DNA of 64,000 nt from Deferribacteres bacterium (GTDB lineage: Bacteria; Zhuqueibacterota; Zhuqueibacteria; Zhuqueibacterales; Geothermadaptataceae): contig JACKDF010000006.1 of NCBI GenBank assembly GCA_020633655.1, positions 1-64,000 of the forward strand, read 5' to 3'. Below the pieces are notes generated by a model. That model searched no databases. It worked only from the letters and a program-made list of their open reading frames with translations, and was not told where the DNA came from. This document shows positions 45,583 to 56,000 of this stretch, piece after piece (position 1 is the first letter of the stretch; each line of letters starts with the position of its first letter). The translations under genes and the position numbers were made by a program.

Positions 45583-45636
45583 GTTTTATCCATTGCTATC
45601 TGCAATTTACAAAATTCGAGAAAATTGTACGACTGG

Positions 45637-45954
45637 CTACCTGGATTCAGCTTGCTGGTAAAATACTTTTCCGACCCGGGCAATATGATCGATAAGGTCC
45701 TGGTTTTCTATTTTATGCAATATTGACAAATCAATAGTGTAGGGTAACAATAAATCATCGAGTTCACCAAGAATTTTAAAAAGAAGGTCGGGGTTTAATT
45801 CTTTTCCACCAACCAACGTTAAATCGATGTCGGAACTATGGCGAAAATTATTTTTTGCTCTTGATCCATAGATAAGCGCCTTTTCAATCTCTGGATGTTT
45901 TAAAAAAACAGCGCATATTTTTCTGATAGTTGATTCTGTCAAACCAAAATGCAC
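45637..45954 (-). CDS. MntA-type nucleotidyltransferase antitoxin
   Basis: 105 residues, minimal nucleotidyltransferase. GSRAKNNFRHSSDIDLTLV holds the GSxA and DxD catalytic motif, with a third Asp in YTIDLSIL. In HepT/MntA systems this protein silences the HEPN toxin by transferring AMP to its Tyr. The start is GTG 45954; the HepT gene ends two bases upstream, so the pair is one operon with the toxin first. Also plausible as a general MNT-domain protein without antitoxin role. Confidence 0.85.
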   Translation of the reverse strand: MHFGLTESTIRKICAVFLKHPEIEKALIYGSRAKNNFRHSSDIDLTLVGGKELNPDLLFKILGELDDLLLPYTIDLSILHKIENQDLIDHIARVGKVFYQQAESR

Positions 45955-45956
45955 GG

Positions 45957-46370
45957 TTAATCTAACTCCCTCTGCAAATTTTCCATTTTTATGTGCAGCA
46001 TGTCAAATTGCTGATAATAACTTGAACGAATACTAGTGACTATTTTTTCAGCAGTTTCTTCATTATAGGTGTGACTCGTCAATGATCGACTTGTAATCAT
46101 ATCCATCCATTCATCGCCATCCTGTATTAATCCCCTGCGAAATGCAAGACGAAATGCATCACGACTGCCGAGAATTCCTGTATCACCCTGCGCTTCAAAA
46201 TAATCCTTTATAACATTCCATGCCAACTCATATGTGTACTCAAACGCTTGAATTAAACCTTGCTTTTCGAGTTCATTCAAGTGCTTTTTGTTTATAAATT
46301 TTCTGAGTTGGTTCATTGCTTTTGAAAAATTATTGAATCGCTGAATCCAGCTAATATCCTGATCGGGCAT
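45957..46370 (-). CDS. HepT-type HEPN domain toxin (nucleotidyltransferase substrate-binding family, HI0074-like)
   Basis: 137 residues, all helical. The segment LIQAFEYTYELAWNVIKDYFEAQG, then GSRDAFRLAFRRGLI, then the RX4HXY motif as RSLTSHTY (Arg95, His100, Tyr102) identifies a HepT-type HEPN ribonuclease. The motif is intact, including the Tyr that MntA modifies. GGAG sits 8 bases before ATG 46370. Paired with the MntA gene immediately downstream. In related systems the toxin degrades tRNA or mRNA; here that is inferred. Confidence 0.87.
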   Translation of the reverse strand: MPDQDISWIQRFNNFSKAMNQLRKFINKKHLNELEKQGLIQAFEYTYELAWNVIKDYFEAQGDTGILGSRDAFRLAFRRGLIQDGDEWMDMITSRSLTSHTYNEETAEKIVTSIRSSYYQQFDMLHIKMENLQRELD

Positions 46371-46394
46371 ATTTTACTCCACAATTTATCGTAC

Positions 46395-48446
46395 TTATCG
46401 CTTAAAATACGGATAATCAGCAGGCACCTGTGGTCCAGTAGTTGTCATTGTTGATGTGACTTGAAAACCAGGCCGTTGCCAAAAATACAGGACGCCGCTT
46501 TCTGTCCCAACCAGTAAATCAGGTACGCCGTCCCGGTTCCAGTCTGTAACGACCGGTCCGTCCGTATGTCCCATCAAAGTACGGGAGATGATGCGTCCCA
46601 TGTATTGCAGTATGATTTTTCCATTTTCCTCGCCGATGTTTTTCATCCAGTCCACCGCAGGTTTAGATGAAACGATGAGATCCCGCAAACCATCGCCATC
46701 CCAATCAGCAAAAGTAATTTTCAAGCGTCCGCTGCTGGAACCGGTTCGTTGGTTGAGCAGAATAGGCTCTCCGGAAGGGAAAATAAAATTGCGCTGCGGC
46801 TGTTTTAAAAATAATTCATCATCTTTACTACGGTGGCGCAGGTATACGGCAAGGTAACCTTCATAATCGAGCATAACCAGATCGTTTAATCCATCCCTGT
46901 TAAAATCCATAATCAACGGTGATGTTCGCCAGGGAGCAAGTAACTCGTTTCCTTCAGCTGTTCCTGGTACCCATGCTGGTTTTTGTGGATTTCCCTTCCA
47001 CTGCACTTCGATTGGGCGTGCCTGTGCAAGTTCAGGGGATTTTCTTGTCCCAATATTCTCATACCACAGCACATTGCCATGATGGTGGTTCACAAGTATA
47101 TCTGGTAAATCATCGTGATTCCAGTCGCCTACATCGATTGTCGTGTAACCCCATGCTGCACCCGGGGGAATTATACGGATTTCTTTTCCTGCAGCACTCA
47201 AAAGTATCGGAGCAGCCCATTTGGGATTTTTGCCGCCAAGATTTTTTATAAATCCGATATGGCCAACGCCATTGCCATAAAGAATATCCTCGAGTCCGTC
47301 GCCATCCCAGTCGAAGACACGAGGAGCAGCAAGGGCACCACAATCGACGAAGCGTGTCTTTTGTTGAAAGAAGCGGGGTGGAAGGAACTGCGGTGTACCG
47401 TTAGTGCTTTTCCCGGTATTTTTAATGAGGGAAATCTTGCCATCTTCATCACCGGCAATGAGATCAATAAATCCATCTTTATCCCAATCGATAGCCGTAG
47501 AAAGAATTGTTGCCAGGGACTCCATTTGAATGGGGTTTCCATCGTGCTCTAATACGACGCCTTCTGCAAAATTGAAGTGCGATTTCGATCCGGTATTCTC
47601 AAAATAGAGGAATTCATTATCTGCCTGTCTGATGGAGATAAAATCGAAATCACCGTCGCGATCATAGTCCGCAAACAATGGTCTTAAGGACAATCCTTTC
47701 GCCAGGGGTTCGCCGTTCTGTTTTTTTATTTTTTCTGGTGGATTGTAGACTGGTTGTTCGTTTGTGCCGCTGTTTTTCAGGAAGAAAAGCTGATTTTCCT
47801 TTTCGAATGCATCAAAAGCTTTTTTACGAATAGCTGCACCGGAGCCACGTAAATCGGCCAATTGCGGCGTTTCTGCAGAACAGAGCAAATCAACCAAGCT
47901 GTCACCGTCAAAGTCGAGCATTTTCCATTGCGTGCCTTTGTAAAAATGCAGCACGTCGTAGCCTGTCTCAGGCAGTTCGATTTCATTTTTATCCCAAAAA
48001 ACATTGTGCGGCACATCTTTATAAATCAACAATTGTTCTCTGACTCGATCGGGTGTAAGCACGTGCACACGGCCATTCACGTTGGAAACATCGAAACGGC
48101 TGCCGTCATAACCCAAACGAAAGCGTTCCGATGAAACCCGTTGTCCCTGCCGGAAGACGGGCATTTCCACATTGCCGGAAATATTTTCAAAATAGAAGAC
48201 ACCCGATTCGGCATAGCAACTGGATTCGGAGATGAGCAAATCATAATCCCCATCACCGTCAAAATCGAGGGGCATCGGTACTGCTTTAAAGCCGGCGTCG
48301 AGATCGACGAGAATTTCGGGATTGTTGTACTCGAGTTTTTGCAGTTCAAATTGCTGCGAACTCAAGATCTGCTGGCTTAAACACTCAGTCGTTGATATGG
48401 AGCTCTTAACTAGAACAACGATCAGAATTAGGAAATATCGTAACAC
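46395..48446 (-). CDS. Secreted FG-GAP/VCBS-repeat protein
   Basis: 683 residues. N-terminal signal-like stretch LRYFLILIVVLVKSSIS. At least eight repeats of a calcium-binding motif, such as MPLDFDGDGDYDLLIS, FADYDRDGDFDFISI, AIDWDKDGFIDLIAG and VTDWNRDGVPDLLVG, each with the integrin-like DxDxDG loop, build an integrin alpha-type beta-propeller. No enzyme domain is visible. Possibly binds surface ligands or polysaccharide. GTG start 48446 has AAGGA 8 bases upstream. Confidence 0.87.
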   Translation of the reverse strand: MLRYFLILIVVLVKSSISTTECLSQQILSSQQFELQKLEYNNPEILVDLDAGFKAVPMPLDFDGDGDYDLLISESSCYAESGVFYFENISGNVEMPVFRQGQRVSSERFRLGYDGSRFDVSNVNGRVHVLTPDRVREQLLIYKDVPHNVFWDKNEIELPETGYDVLHFYKGTQWKMLDFDGDSLVDLLCSAETPQLADLRGSGAAIRKKAFDAFEKENQLFFLKNSGTNEQPVYNPPEKIKKQNGEPLAKGLSLRPLFADYDRDGDFDFISIRQADNEFLYFENTGSKSHFNFAEGVVLEHDGNPIQMESLATILSTAIDWDKDGFIDLIAGDEDGKISLIKNTGKSTNGTPQFLPPRFFQQKTRFVDCGALAAPRVFDWDGDGLEDILYGNGVGHIGFIKNLGGKNPKWAAPILLSAAGKEIRIIPPGAAWGYTTIDVGDWNHDDLPDILVNHHHGNVLWYENIGTRKSPELAQARPIEVQWKGNPQKPAWVPGTAEGNELLAPWRTSPLIMDFNRDGLNDLVMLDYEGYLAVYLRHRSKDDELFLKQPQRNFIFPSGEPILLNQRTGSSSGRLKITFADWDGDGLRDLIVSSKPAVDWMKNIGEENGKIILQYMGRIISRTLMGHTDGPVVTDWNRDGVPDLLVGTESGVLYFWQRPGFQVTSTMTTTGPQVPADYPYFKR

Positions 48447-48549
48447 TATGATTCCTTTTGAAAATCAGTAAAAAAAAGAAAAATACCAGGTCCCTGAGTT
48501 AAAACATCACCTTTCGCAAGTGCTTATCTGATAATAAACTTGATAACAC

Positions 48550-51500
48550 TCACTCCCCCCGCTTTTTCTTTTTCGGAGCTTCAATTTTCAACTCACTCTC
48601 AACCGCTTTCCCGTCGATTTTCGCAACGATTTTATATGTCCCTTCCCGTAGATAGAGTTTACCATTTTCAGCAATTTCTACGGGGTCTGCTTCTGGGTTT
48701 TTGTCATGCAGCGCCGTTCGCAGTGTGCCTTTTTTCTCCACATCAATGGATAAATCGTAGTCAGTGTAATTTAGTCCGGCGACGCCTGTGTGAGTCCATT
48801 CGGTTAAAATCATACCTGATTCAGTTTGAATCTGGATAAGGAAATCAGCTTTCTTTTTCAGATAAAAGGCGATTTCAATTTTTGGCGTTTCCGGTTCATC
48901 CCACATGCTACGCTTTTTACCCCAGCGTTTGGACCATGTAATGGGTTCAACGGGGAAAAAGTGCGTTGTTTCGCTCAAGATGGAATCCGTCAATTGCTGC
49001 ACATGTTCAATATTGGCGATGTAGATCGAACGCCCATGTGTGCCCACAACGAGATCCTTTTCACGCGGATGCACGACCAGATCGTGGACCGCAACAGCAG
49101 GGAGATTTTTATACAGTGCCATAAAAGATTTTCCGCCATCAATACTGGTGTAGAGGCCGTGATCGGAACCCACATAAAGAATATTGGCGTTTTCAGGATC
49201 CTGTACGACAACATTCAGTGGTTCAGCTGGCAAATCAGTGCCAAGTCTTTCCCAAGTTTTACCATAATCGCTGGATTTATACAAATAGGCACTAAAATCA
49301 TCAAAGCGATAACCATTAAGAGTAGCGAATACAACCGATTCTTCGTGTGGTGAAGCTTCAACACGGCTAATCCACAAATTTTGTGGTAAGTCATCGGAAA
49401 TGCGCTGCCATGAATAACCCCCGTCTTGGGTGACGTGAATGAGTCCGTCATCGCTGCCGACATAAATCAAGCCGAATCGTTTCGGCGATTCATCGATGGA
49501 AGTCAGGGTTCCATAAGGCACATCACCGGTTAAACCACCTTGTGTGAGATCGCCCGAGATCGCGATAAGCATTTCACCGCCCTGCATAGAGCGATAGAGC
49601 TTCTCAGCACCAATATAAAAGATATCCTGATTATGGATTGAAATGTGTACCGGAGACTGCCAATTGAAGCGGGGAGGACGCTCGCCCAAATCATGTTGGG
49701 GTTTTACTGAGGAGCTTTGGCCTGTCTGCTTATTTACTTTGTAATAATAGCCAAACTGGAAGCCTGTGTAAATCGTGTTGTTGTCGCGGGTATCAATGGC
49801 CACCTGCATTCCATCGCCGCCAAGCAGTCGTTTATAGGGATAAGAGCCATTCGACTGCCAGGAAAATCCGGCTTCGTAGGTTGAAGGACCGTACCAGACA
49901 CCATTGTCCTGCAATCCACCGTAGACGTTATAGGGCTTTGCCATGTCGACATTCACGGTGTAAAACTGCCCGACAGGCGGATTATTTGCCTTAAACCAGG
50001 TTGCCCCCTCATCGTAGGTAATATTGATTCCACCATCATTCCCGTTTATGAGATGATCAGGTTTTCGGGGGTCTATCCACAGTGCATGATGGTCGCCGTG
50101 CAGATTGTCGGCCATCAAAGCAGTGAATGATTGGCCTCCATCCTCCGACTTCAACGCGGGGACACCAAGGATGTAAATTTTATTGCTGTCTGAAGGGGAT
50201 ACACGAATTTGGCCAAAATAATAACCATAAGAATAAACAAAATTGTCGAGATATTTGTCATGCGTTTTGCTCCAGCTTTGCCCACCATCGTGAGAGACGT
50301 AAACTTCGCCACCAATGACAGGGGTGTCGAAAAGCTGGCTGTTTGCGTCTTCCAGGTAGCTGACTAACGCCTCTGGCTGGATTTTATTTTGACGAACCAG
50401 TTCTTTAACGGATTTGGCGGAGTATTTTTGTGGAAAGCCATAGTAATCGAGATAGGCATCAATGTCCTTGTCGTCGAGCGCCAAAAATGCAAATGAAGAC
50501 ATCGTTCGCAGGGAGTCTTTTGTCAGTTCTGGTGCGTCGTCTTCCTCATCTTTCTCCCTCCGGAATTGATTGTCCAATACTGCATAAACGATTTGCGGAT
50601 TCTGCTGTGAAACATCCAAACCAATTCGCCCAACGCCATTCCCCGTCGGAAACCCGCTTTCTTTTGTCGTCAAAATGTGCCATGTATCTCCAGCATCCAG
50701 ACTTTTATAGATGCCGGATGTGGCGCCACTTTCGACAAAATCCCAGGCGTAACGTTCGCGGTGCCAGGAAGCGGCATACAAAATATTTGTATTTTGTGAG
50801 TTCTGTACCAGATCAATAACACCTGTCTTTTCATCGATGTACAATGTTTTTTCCCAGGATTTTCCACCATTAGAGGTTTTGAATACCCCACGCTCTGTGT
50901 TGTCCGAATAGAGGTGGCCAATTGCTGCGACCCAAACCATTTCTGGATCACCGGGATTTAAAACGATTCGCCCTATGTGATGCGTTTCCGCGAGACCAAG
51001 GTGTTGCCACGTCTTGCCCTCATTTTCACTTTTGTAAATCCCGGTTCCGGAATAGGATGAACGGCTGCTGTTATTTTCACCTGTACCAACCCAAATTGTA
51101 TTCCCATGCAGCCAGTCAACGGCAATATCACCGATACTCATGACCGCTTCGTTATCAAACAACGGCACGAAAGTAATCCCATTATTTTTTGTTTCCCATA
51201 ACCCCCCGGAAGCATAGGCAACATAAAAATGGGCGGCATCCCGTGGATCGACATCGATATCGACCACTCGACCGCTCATTATGCTTGGTCCGACATTGCG
51301 AAAGGCAACCTGGCTGAGCAATGAGTTTTCTTGCAGCGCTCTGCGTTGCTCAAAACCGGCTAACCGATCTGCGGCAGTTGTAAACTGAGGCCGTTTGTCC
51401 AGGAATTTTTTTATGGCATTTTCTTGCTGGGCTTTTATTTTATCTGGTGATTGAGCACCTTTTTCGCTTTCATCCATTTTTTCACATGAATAGCTGGTCA

Positions 51501-51555
51501 TCAATACCATGAGGATGATTGCAAAGAATGAAAAGTGACGATTTTGCTTTACCAT
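48550..51555 (-). CDS. VPS10/sortilin-like BNR-repeat lipoprotein
   Basis: 1001 residues. Signal ends in a lipobox (LMTSYSC). The body is a long series of BNR/Asp-box style repeats, for example IYKSENEGKTWQHLGL, VFKTSNGGKSWEKTLY, VYVSHDGGQSWSKTHD, IHVTQDGGYSWQRISD and LYTSIDGGKSFMALYK, giving the ten-bladed propeller of sortilin/VPS10 and glycosyl-hydrolase-like proteins. A short Lys-rich tail (PKKKKRGE) ends it. Similar proteins in FCB genomes are secreted with unknown substrates. GGAG lies 8 bases before ATG 51555. Next gene downstream is the FG-GAP gene, about 100 bases away. Confidence 0.88.
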   Translation of the reverse strand: MVKQNRHFSFFAIILMVLMTSYSCEKMDESEKGAQSPDKIKAQQENAIKKFLDKRPQFTTAADRLAGFEQRRALQENSLLSQVAFRNVGPSIMSGRVVDIDVDPRDAAHFYVAYASGGLWETKNNGITFVPLFDNEAVMSIGDIAVDWLHGNTIWVGTGENNSSRSSYSGTGIYKSENEGKTWQHLGLAETHHIGRIVLNPGDPEMVWVAAIGHLYSDNTERGVFKTSNGGKSWEKTLYIDEKTGVIDLVQNSQNTNILYAASWHRERYAWDFVESGATSGIYKSLDAGDTWHILTTKESGFPTGNGVGRIGLDVSQQNPQIVYAVLDNQFRREKDEEDDAPELTKDSLRTMSSFAFLALDDKDIDAYLDYYGFPQKYSAKSVKELVRQNKIQPEALVSYLEDANSQLFDTPVIGGEVYVSHDGGQSWSKTHDKYLDNFVYSYGYYFGQIRVSPSDSNKIYILGVPALKSEDGGQSFTALMADNLHGDHHALWIDPRKPDHLINGNDGGINITYDEGATWFKANNPPVGQFYTVNVDMAKPYNVYGGLQDNGVWYGPSTYEAGFSWQSNGSYPYKRLLGGDGMQVAIDTRDNNTIYTGFQFGYYYKVNKQTGQSSSVKPQHDLGERPPRFNWQSPVHISIHNQDIFYIGAEKLYRSMQGGEMLIAISGDLTQGGLTGDVPYGTLTSIDESPKRFGLIYVGSDDGLIHVTQDGGYSWQRISDDLPQNLWISRVEASPHEESVVFATLNGYRFDDFSAYLYKSSDYGKTWERLGTDLPAEPLNVVVQDPENANILYVGSDHGLYTSIDGGKSFMALYKNLPAVAVHDLVVHPREKDLVVGTHGRSIYIANIEHVQQLTDSILSETTHFFPVEPITWSKRWGKKRSMWDEPETPKIEIAFYLKKKADFLIQIQTESGMILTEWTHTGVAGLNYTDYDLSIDVEKKGTLRTALHDKNPEADPVEIAENGKLYLREGTYKIVAKIDGKAVESELKIEAPKKKKRGE

Positions 51556-51749
51556 TTCGTTTTCTCCAATGGATTTTTCTATTTTGCTTTATCTGAATGC
51601 AGGCAGTGATAAAGCGCTGAGCCTTGCTGTTATCATAATCACAAAATATAGATTTTACATAAATTAACACAACCTTTTTCATGTTTCCATTGTCAAAATA
51701 TTAAGTGGTTTCGTTTTCTCGTCAATGCTGAACCGTTTGGAGTCGTGAT

Positions 51750-52742
51750 ATGAAAAAAATGCTGAAAGACCTGTTGATTTACAGTGTTTTATTTACTGTA
51801 GTAGTCGGGGGAATTTGGCTTATTCATGGTCTGGAAGAAAATAGTATGCAAAAAGCCATGCAACTTATGGGCGAACGGTTGGTTGCCATGGTTGCAGAGC
51901 CTGGCGAAAAAGATAAGATTCAGACCGCTTTCAATCAATTCATGGAAAAGGTCTTCACAAATGAAGTTTCGCCGGACCAGGTTGAGGAAGTGGCTACAAA
52001 CATCATCAATTTGAGCAATAAAAATGCAAAACTCACCACCTCGCAAATCGAGACCATTCTTTCCATCCCAAATTTACCACAATTCACGACTACGGGTATA
52101 AATGTTGGGGATTCTCTAACGATTACAATTGCCGACCTCGATTCCGGAAAATTCACTTATTCATTTGTTGCGCCAAAATCAACGCTCATAGGCGAAAAAG
52201 GCGGAACTTCCGTCCGCGAAGTCAAACCTGAGAAATGGAGAGCCATTGGTGACCGTATCGCAACGGTCTTTCACACAAATGATAAATTACAACGCTTATT
52301 GCAAAAGCCGGAAGGGCCAGTATCAGAAACGATGCCGTACGTTGTGGAGAATAATCCGGAAAAAGGGATGCAGTTTATCATCTCAAATGAGCTTACAAAA
52401 GGGGACAAGCATACAGGTATAGCTAAGAGCTTCTCAAAAATTGATATTCCAAACAAGGAAGACTTGATTGTCTGGAAACCAAATTTTGATAGTATTATGC
52501 ATGAGAAAAAGAAAAGAATCGCTGATGAAATGACCATACTGAATGAAAAACTCATGCAGAACAAAAAAGATAGCCTGGCCGCAATGTCGGATGAACAAAC
52601 TGCCTTAAAAAACCTCGCCCGTCTCAAAGAATTGGAAGCAATGGCGTTTCAAATAAAGATCGATTCACTCATGCAGCGGGTTGAAATAGAATTGCACCAG
52701 CACCTCAAAGCGCCTGTTCCACCTCCAACGCAGAAACAATGA
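51750..52742 (+). CDS. Membrane-anchored coiled-coil protein, unknown
   Basis: 330 residues. One N-terminal helix (LLIYSVLFTVVVGGIWLIHGL) anchors it, probably facing the periplasm. Residues about 100-200 form a soluble domain with no recognised motif. From about 245 there is a charged helix (MHEKKKRIADEMTILNEKLMQNKKDS...) likely to form a coiled coil, ending in a Pro-rich tail (LKAPVPPPTQKQ). TTGGAG lies about 8 bases before ATG 51750. No neighbour gives a functional clue. Confidence 0.7.
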   Translation: MKKMLKDLLIYSVLFTVVVGGIWLIHGLEENSMQKAMQLMGERLVAMVAEPGEKDKIQTAFNQFMEKVFTNEVSPDQVEEVATNIINLSNKNAKLTTSQIETILSIPNLPQFTTTGINVGDSLTITIADLDSGKFTYSFVAPKSTLIGEKGGTSVREVKPEKWRAIGDRIATVFHTNDKLQRLLQKPEGPVSETMPYVVENNPEKGMQFIISNELTKGDKHTGIAKSFSKIDIPNKEDLIVWKPNFDSIMHEKKKRIADEMTILNEKLMQNKKDSLAAMSDEQTALKNLARLKELEAMAFQIKIDSLMQRVEIELHQHLKAPVPPPTQKQ

Positions 52743-53095
52743 AGCAAAATTTACCAATAAAAATCTGACGAGAATAGTGAAAACACAAAAATTCGGACAC
52801 GGAGCGTGCCGTAACACCCTGGCTTTGAGCGTAGAACCGATCGTCTCGACACCTCGACTTTACGCAGTGCAGGCCGGCTAAACGCCCGGTTAGTCCCATT
52901 TTCGACTGGTTTAATCAATCATGCCAGCATATATTATTGCTGTTTTTGTCAGATTTCGTCCCACTTTTCGCGCCTCTTCACCATGTTTTAAGAACTCACC
53001 TTGCAGGAGAAAACTATTTTATCTTTGAAATATTTTTCTCACTTTATTTTACAACGAAAAAACGATCTCCTACTCATTCCCACCGGAGGGATACC
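52743..53095. other. 353-base gene-free spacer with a GC-rich segment
   Basis: Bases about 52796-52890 are noticeably GC-richer than the surroundings and resemble the interior of the MITE-like element in vocabulary (GAGCGTA), but I could not find inverted termini. It may be a degenerate repeat. A strong CGGAGGG ribosome site for the next gene lies at its right end. Confidence 0.35.
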
Positions 53096-56000
53096 ATGCA
53101 GCGTTTTATACGAATCCTTTTTTTATTTGCCATCCCAACACTGATTTCTGCGAGCGAAGACTACTGGCAACAATTTGTGCACTACGATATGAATGTGAAG
53201 CTGAATACGAATACACACATTTTGTCGGGCACCTCTTCCATTTTGTACCAGAATAACTCTCCCGATACGCTGAAAATGCTCTATATGCACCTTTATCCAA
53301 ACGGTTATCGCAACCCGCAGAGTTTGCGTGCGCAAGAAGCGCGTAAGTTTTACCAGGAAATGAACACCGATACCAGCGAGACTGGCTGGATTGATATAAC
53401 GCAGTTTCGTATTCTGCCCGCAGAAACAGAGCACCAGGTGAATGAACCACTGACCGCCTTTGAAATCGACGATACGATTTTGAAAGCTCCACTGCCACAC
53501 CCTTTGTTACCGGGAGAAAAAGTTCGAATTGAACTGCAATTTGATTCCAAAGTGAGAAAATTCCAGGGACGTGCTGGTCGGCGTGGGCAACAATATGATT
53601 TTGCCCAATGGTATCCTAAAATGTGTGTTTATGATGAAAACGGCTGGAACAACGTTCCTTTCCACTTGACGGGAGAATTTTATGGGGAATTTAGTACATT
53701 CGATGTGTCGATGGATGTGCCATTTGAGAATATCGTCGGTGCCACTGGTGTCGTAACTTCTGGTGATCCTGGTTGGGAACTCGTACGCGTTGACACAGCC
53801 ATAAGTGCCTCGGACTGGCAAAAAACAGCTAAATCAATGCAAAAGGAGAAATCTGAGCAAGCAAAAGATTCCCCACGGAGAAATGTTACTTTTCATGCAG
53901 AAAATGTACACGATTTTGCCTGGATCACCAGCCCGGATTTTCTTTATGAGTCCGGTGACTGGGATGGGATTCCTATTCATGTTCTCTATAATTCACGTGT
54001 TAAAATGCGTTGGTCGAAAACAGCAGCAGAACGGGGAAGACGTGCTTTGGAGTGGCTCTCCGATAAATTTGGGCGCTATCCCTATCCGCAACTGACGATC
54101 ACCCATGGCTTGCTTGGTGGCGGCATGGAATACCCGATGCTGGTGATGAATTCCTCTGAATCAGAAGGCTTGATTTTGCACGAAGTTGGGCATATTTATT
54201 TTTATGGGATTTTAGGTAACAATGAGACAAAAGAAGCCTGGCTCGATGAGGGCTTTACAACATTTCAAACGCGTTGGTACATGGAGACACGCTACGGCGA
54301 TTGGGGCTACGACCGCGATGCGCAACTAAAACGGGCTTCCTGGTTGGATAAAAAACGCCCTGCCGTAACGAGCCGGGAGAGAACGGAAAGTTTCACGATG
54401 ATGTACATGGACAGCAAGTTCAACGAGCCGATTAGCCGATGGTCCTATAAGTATAATGATGGGATGAGTTATCAGATGAATGCCTACAACAAAGGCTCAT
54501 TATTGTATGATATGCTACGCTATGTCGTTGGCGAAGAAAATTTTACAAAAATATGTCATTCCTGGTTTGATCGCTGGAAATTCAAACATGTGAATGAAGC
54601 GCGGTTTAGAGCTGTCTGTGAGGAAGTCTCCGGCATGAATCTGGATTGGTTTTTTGAGGAGTGGTTACATGGCACCCCAACAGTTGATTACCAGCTCGGT
54701 AAAGTGACGAAGAACAAGTTGTCCGATGGATCCTTTGAAACAAAAGTTGATGTGAAACGCGCTGCGGACGGCATCATGCCGGTAGAAGTTGAAATCACTT
54801 TACCGGACGGGAGTACCCAAATTCAACGTTGGGCAGGAAAAGATACGGAAGGGTCCCTCGTTTTTAAAACAAATGAGAAGCCAGATAAAGTTGTCCTTGA
54901 TCCACAAAATTCCATATTAGATAAAAGTCGTATGGGCCACGGGGATATGAAAGTGGAATTCTACCCCGAATACCCACGTATGCGTTACAGTCCTTCCAAT
55001 GCCTATGTTGTGACATACAAACCGACGTTCTGGTACAACGATGTCGATGGGTTACGCTCCGGAATACGGCTCCAGGGCCATTATCGCAATACACGTGAAG
55101 TTACCGCACAGATGTGGTATGGCGCCGAATCGCAAAAACTGGATGGCGCTTTTGAATACGCCTCCGGTTCATCTTTTATGCAAAACATGAATTACTCACT
55201 TTCAAGTGGGCGAATTGAAGGCCGCACTTTTGCTAAAGCTTCGATGAATTATGAAAAAGGCCAGTATATTTTTTCTGGTCTTCGAAACAGATTTTCACTT
55301 GATTACATTTTTACAAAATTGGACGATGCAGCCTACGCTATATCTGAATACGATATTGACGGAGAGACGGTCGCTTTACCACATTGGTCCGATTCGGATG
55401 TTTCCTTGTTGCATGGCCAATACAGTGTAAACCCACGTGGTATGAAGTGGCGAAGCAATATGGATTTTGATGTGTGGCATGGAAATGAAGGGCTCGGCGG
55501 TGACGTCAACTTCACAAAACTGGCGAGTGAATTAAAATTCTCGAAAGCAGGAGAAAAAGGTGGTGTCTTATTGCGTGCCTATGCCGGCACATTTATTGGG
55601 GGTAAAGACAACCTGCCCGTTCAACATGCATTTTCTGCATTCGCTGAAAGTTACCATGACCAGTTTTTTAACAGCCGGCTATCACGGACGCGAGGTGCAT
55701 TTTTCCCGGAAGCACATTTTCAAAAACCCGGTGGCGGCAATTTGCGCGGATTTTATGATCAACCGGAGCTCCTTGGCGATGGCCTTGCCGCAGTAAATAT
55801 TGAACTCAGAAGAACTTTGAAAATTCCAGTCCTTGACAAGCTTTTCATTCGTCGATTTCTTGGCAGAAGTGAATTCATCATGTTTGGTGAGACAGGAACT
55901 TTGGCAATGCTGGATGGTGTTGATTCGAACAAAACCCTGGCAGATGCCGGCTTCGGGCTTTACTTTGAAAAACAATATGGCGATGAATGGTATACTTTGA

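Noticed and set aside
52796..52890. GC-rich segment as a third repeat family
   Set aside because: I found no inverted ends and no second copy in the window; only loose vocabulary shared with the MITE interior.
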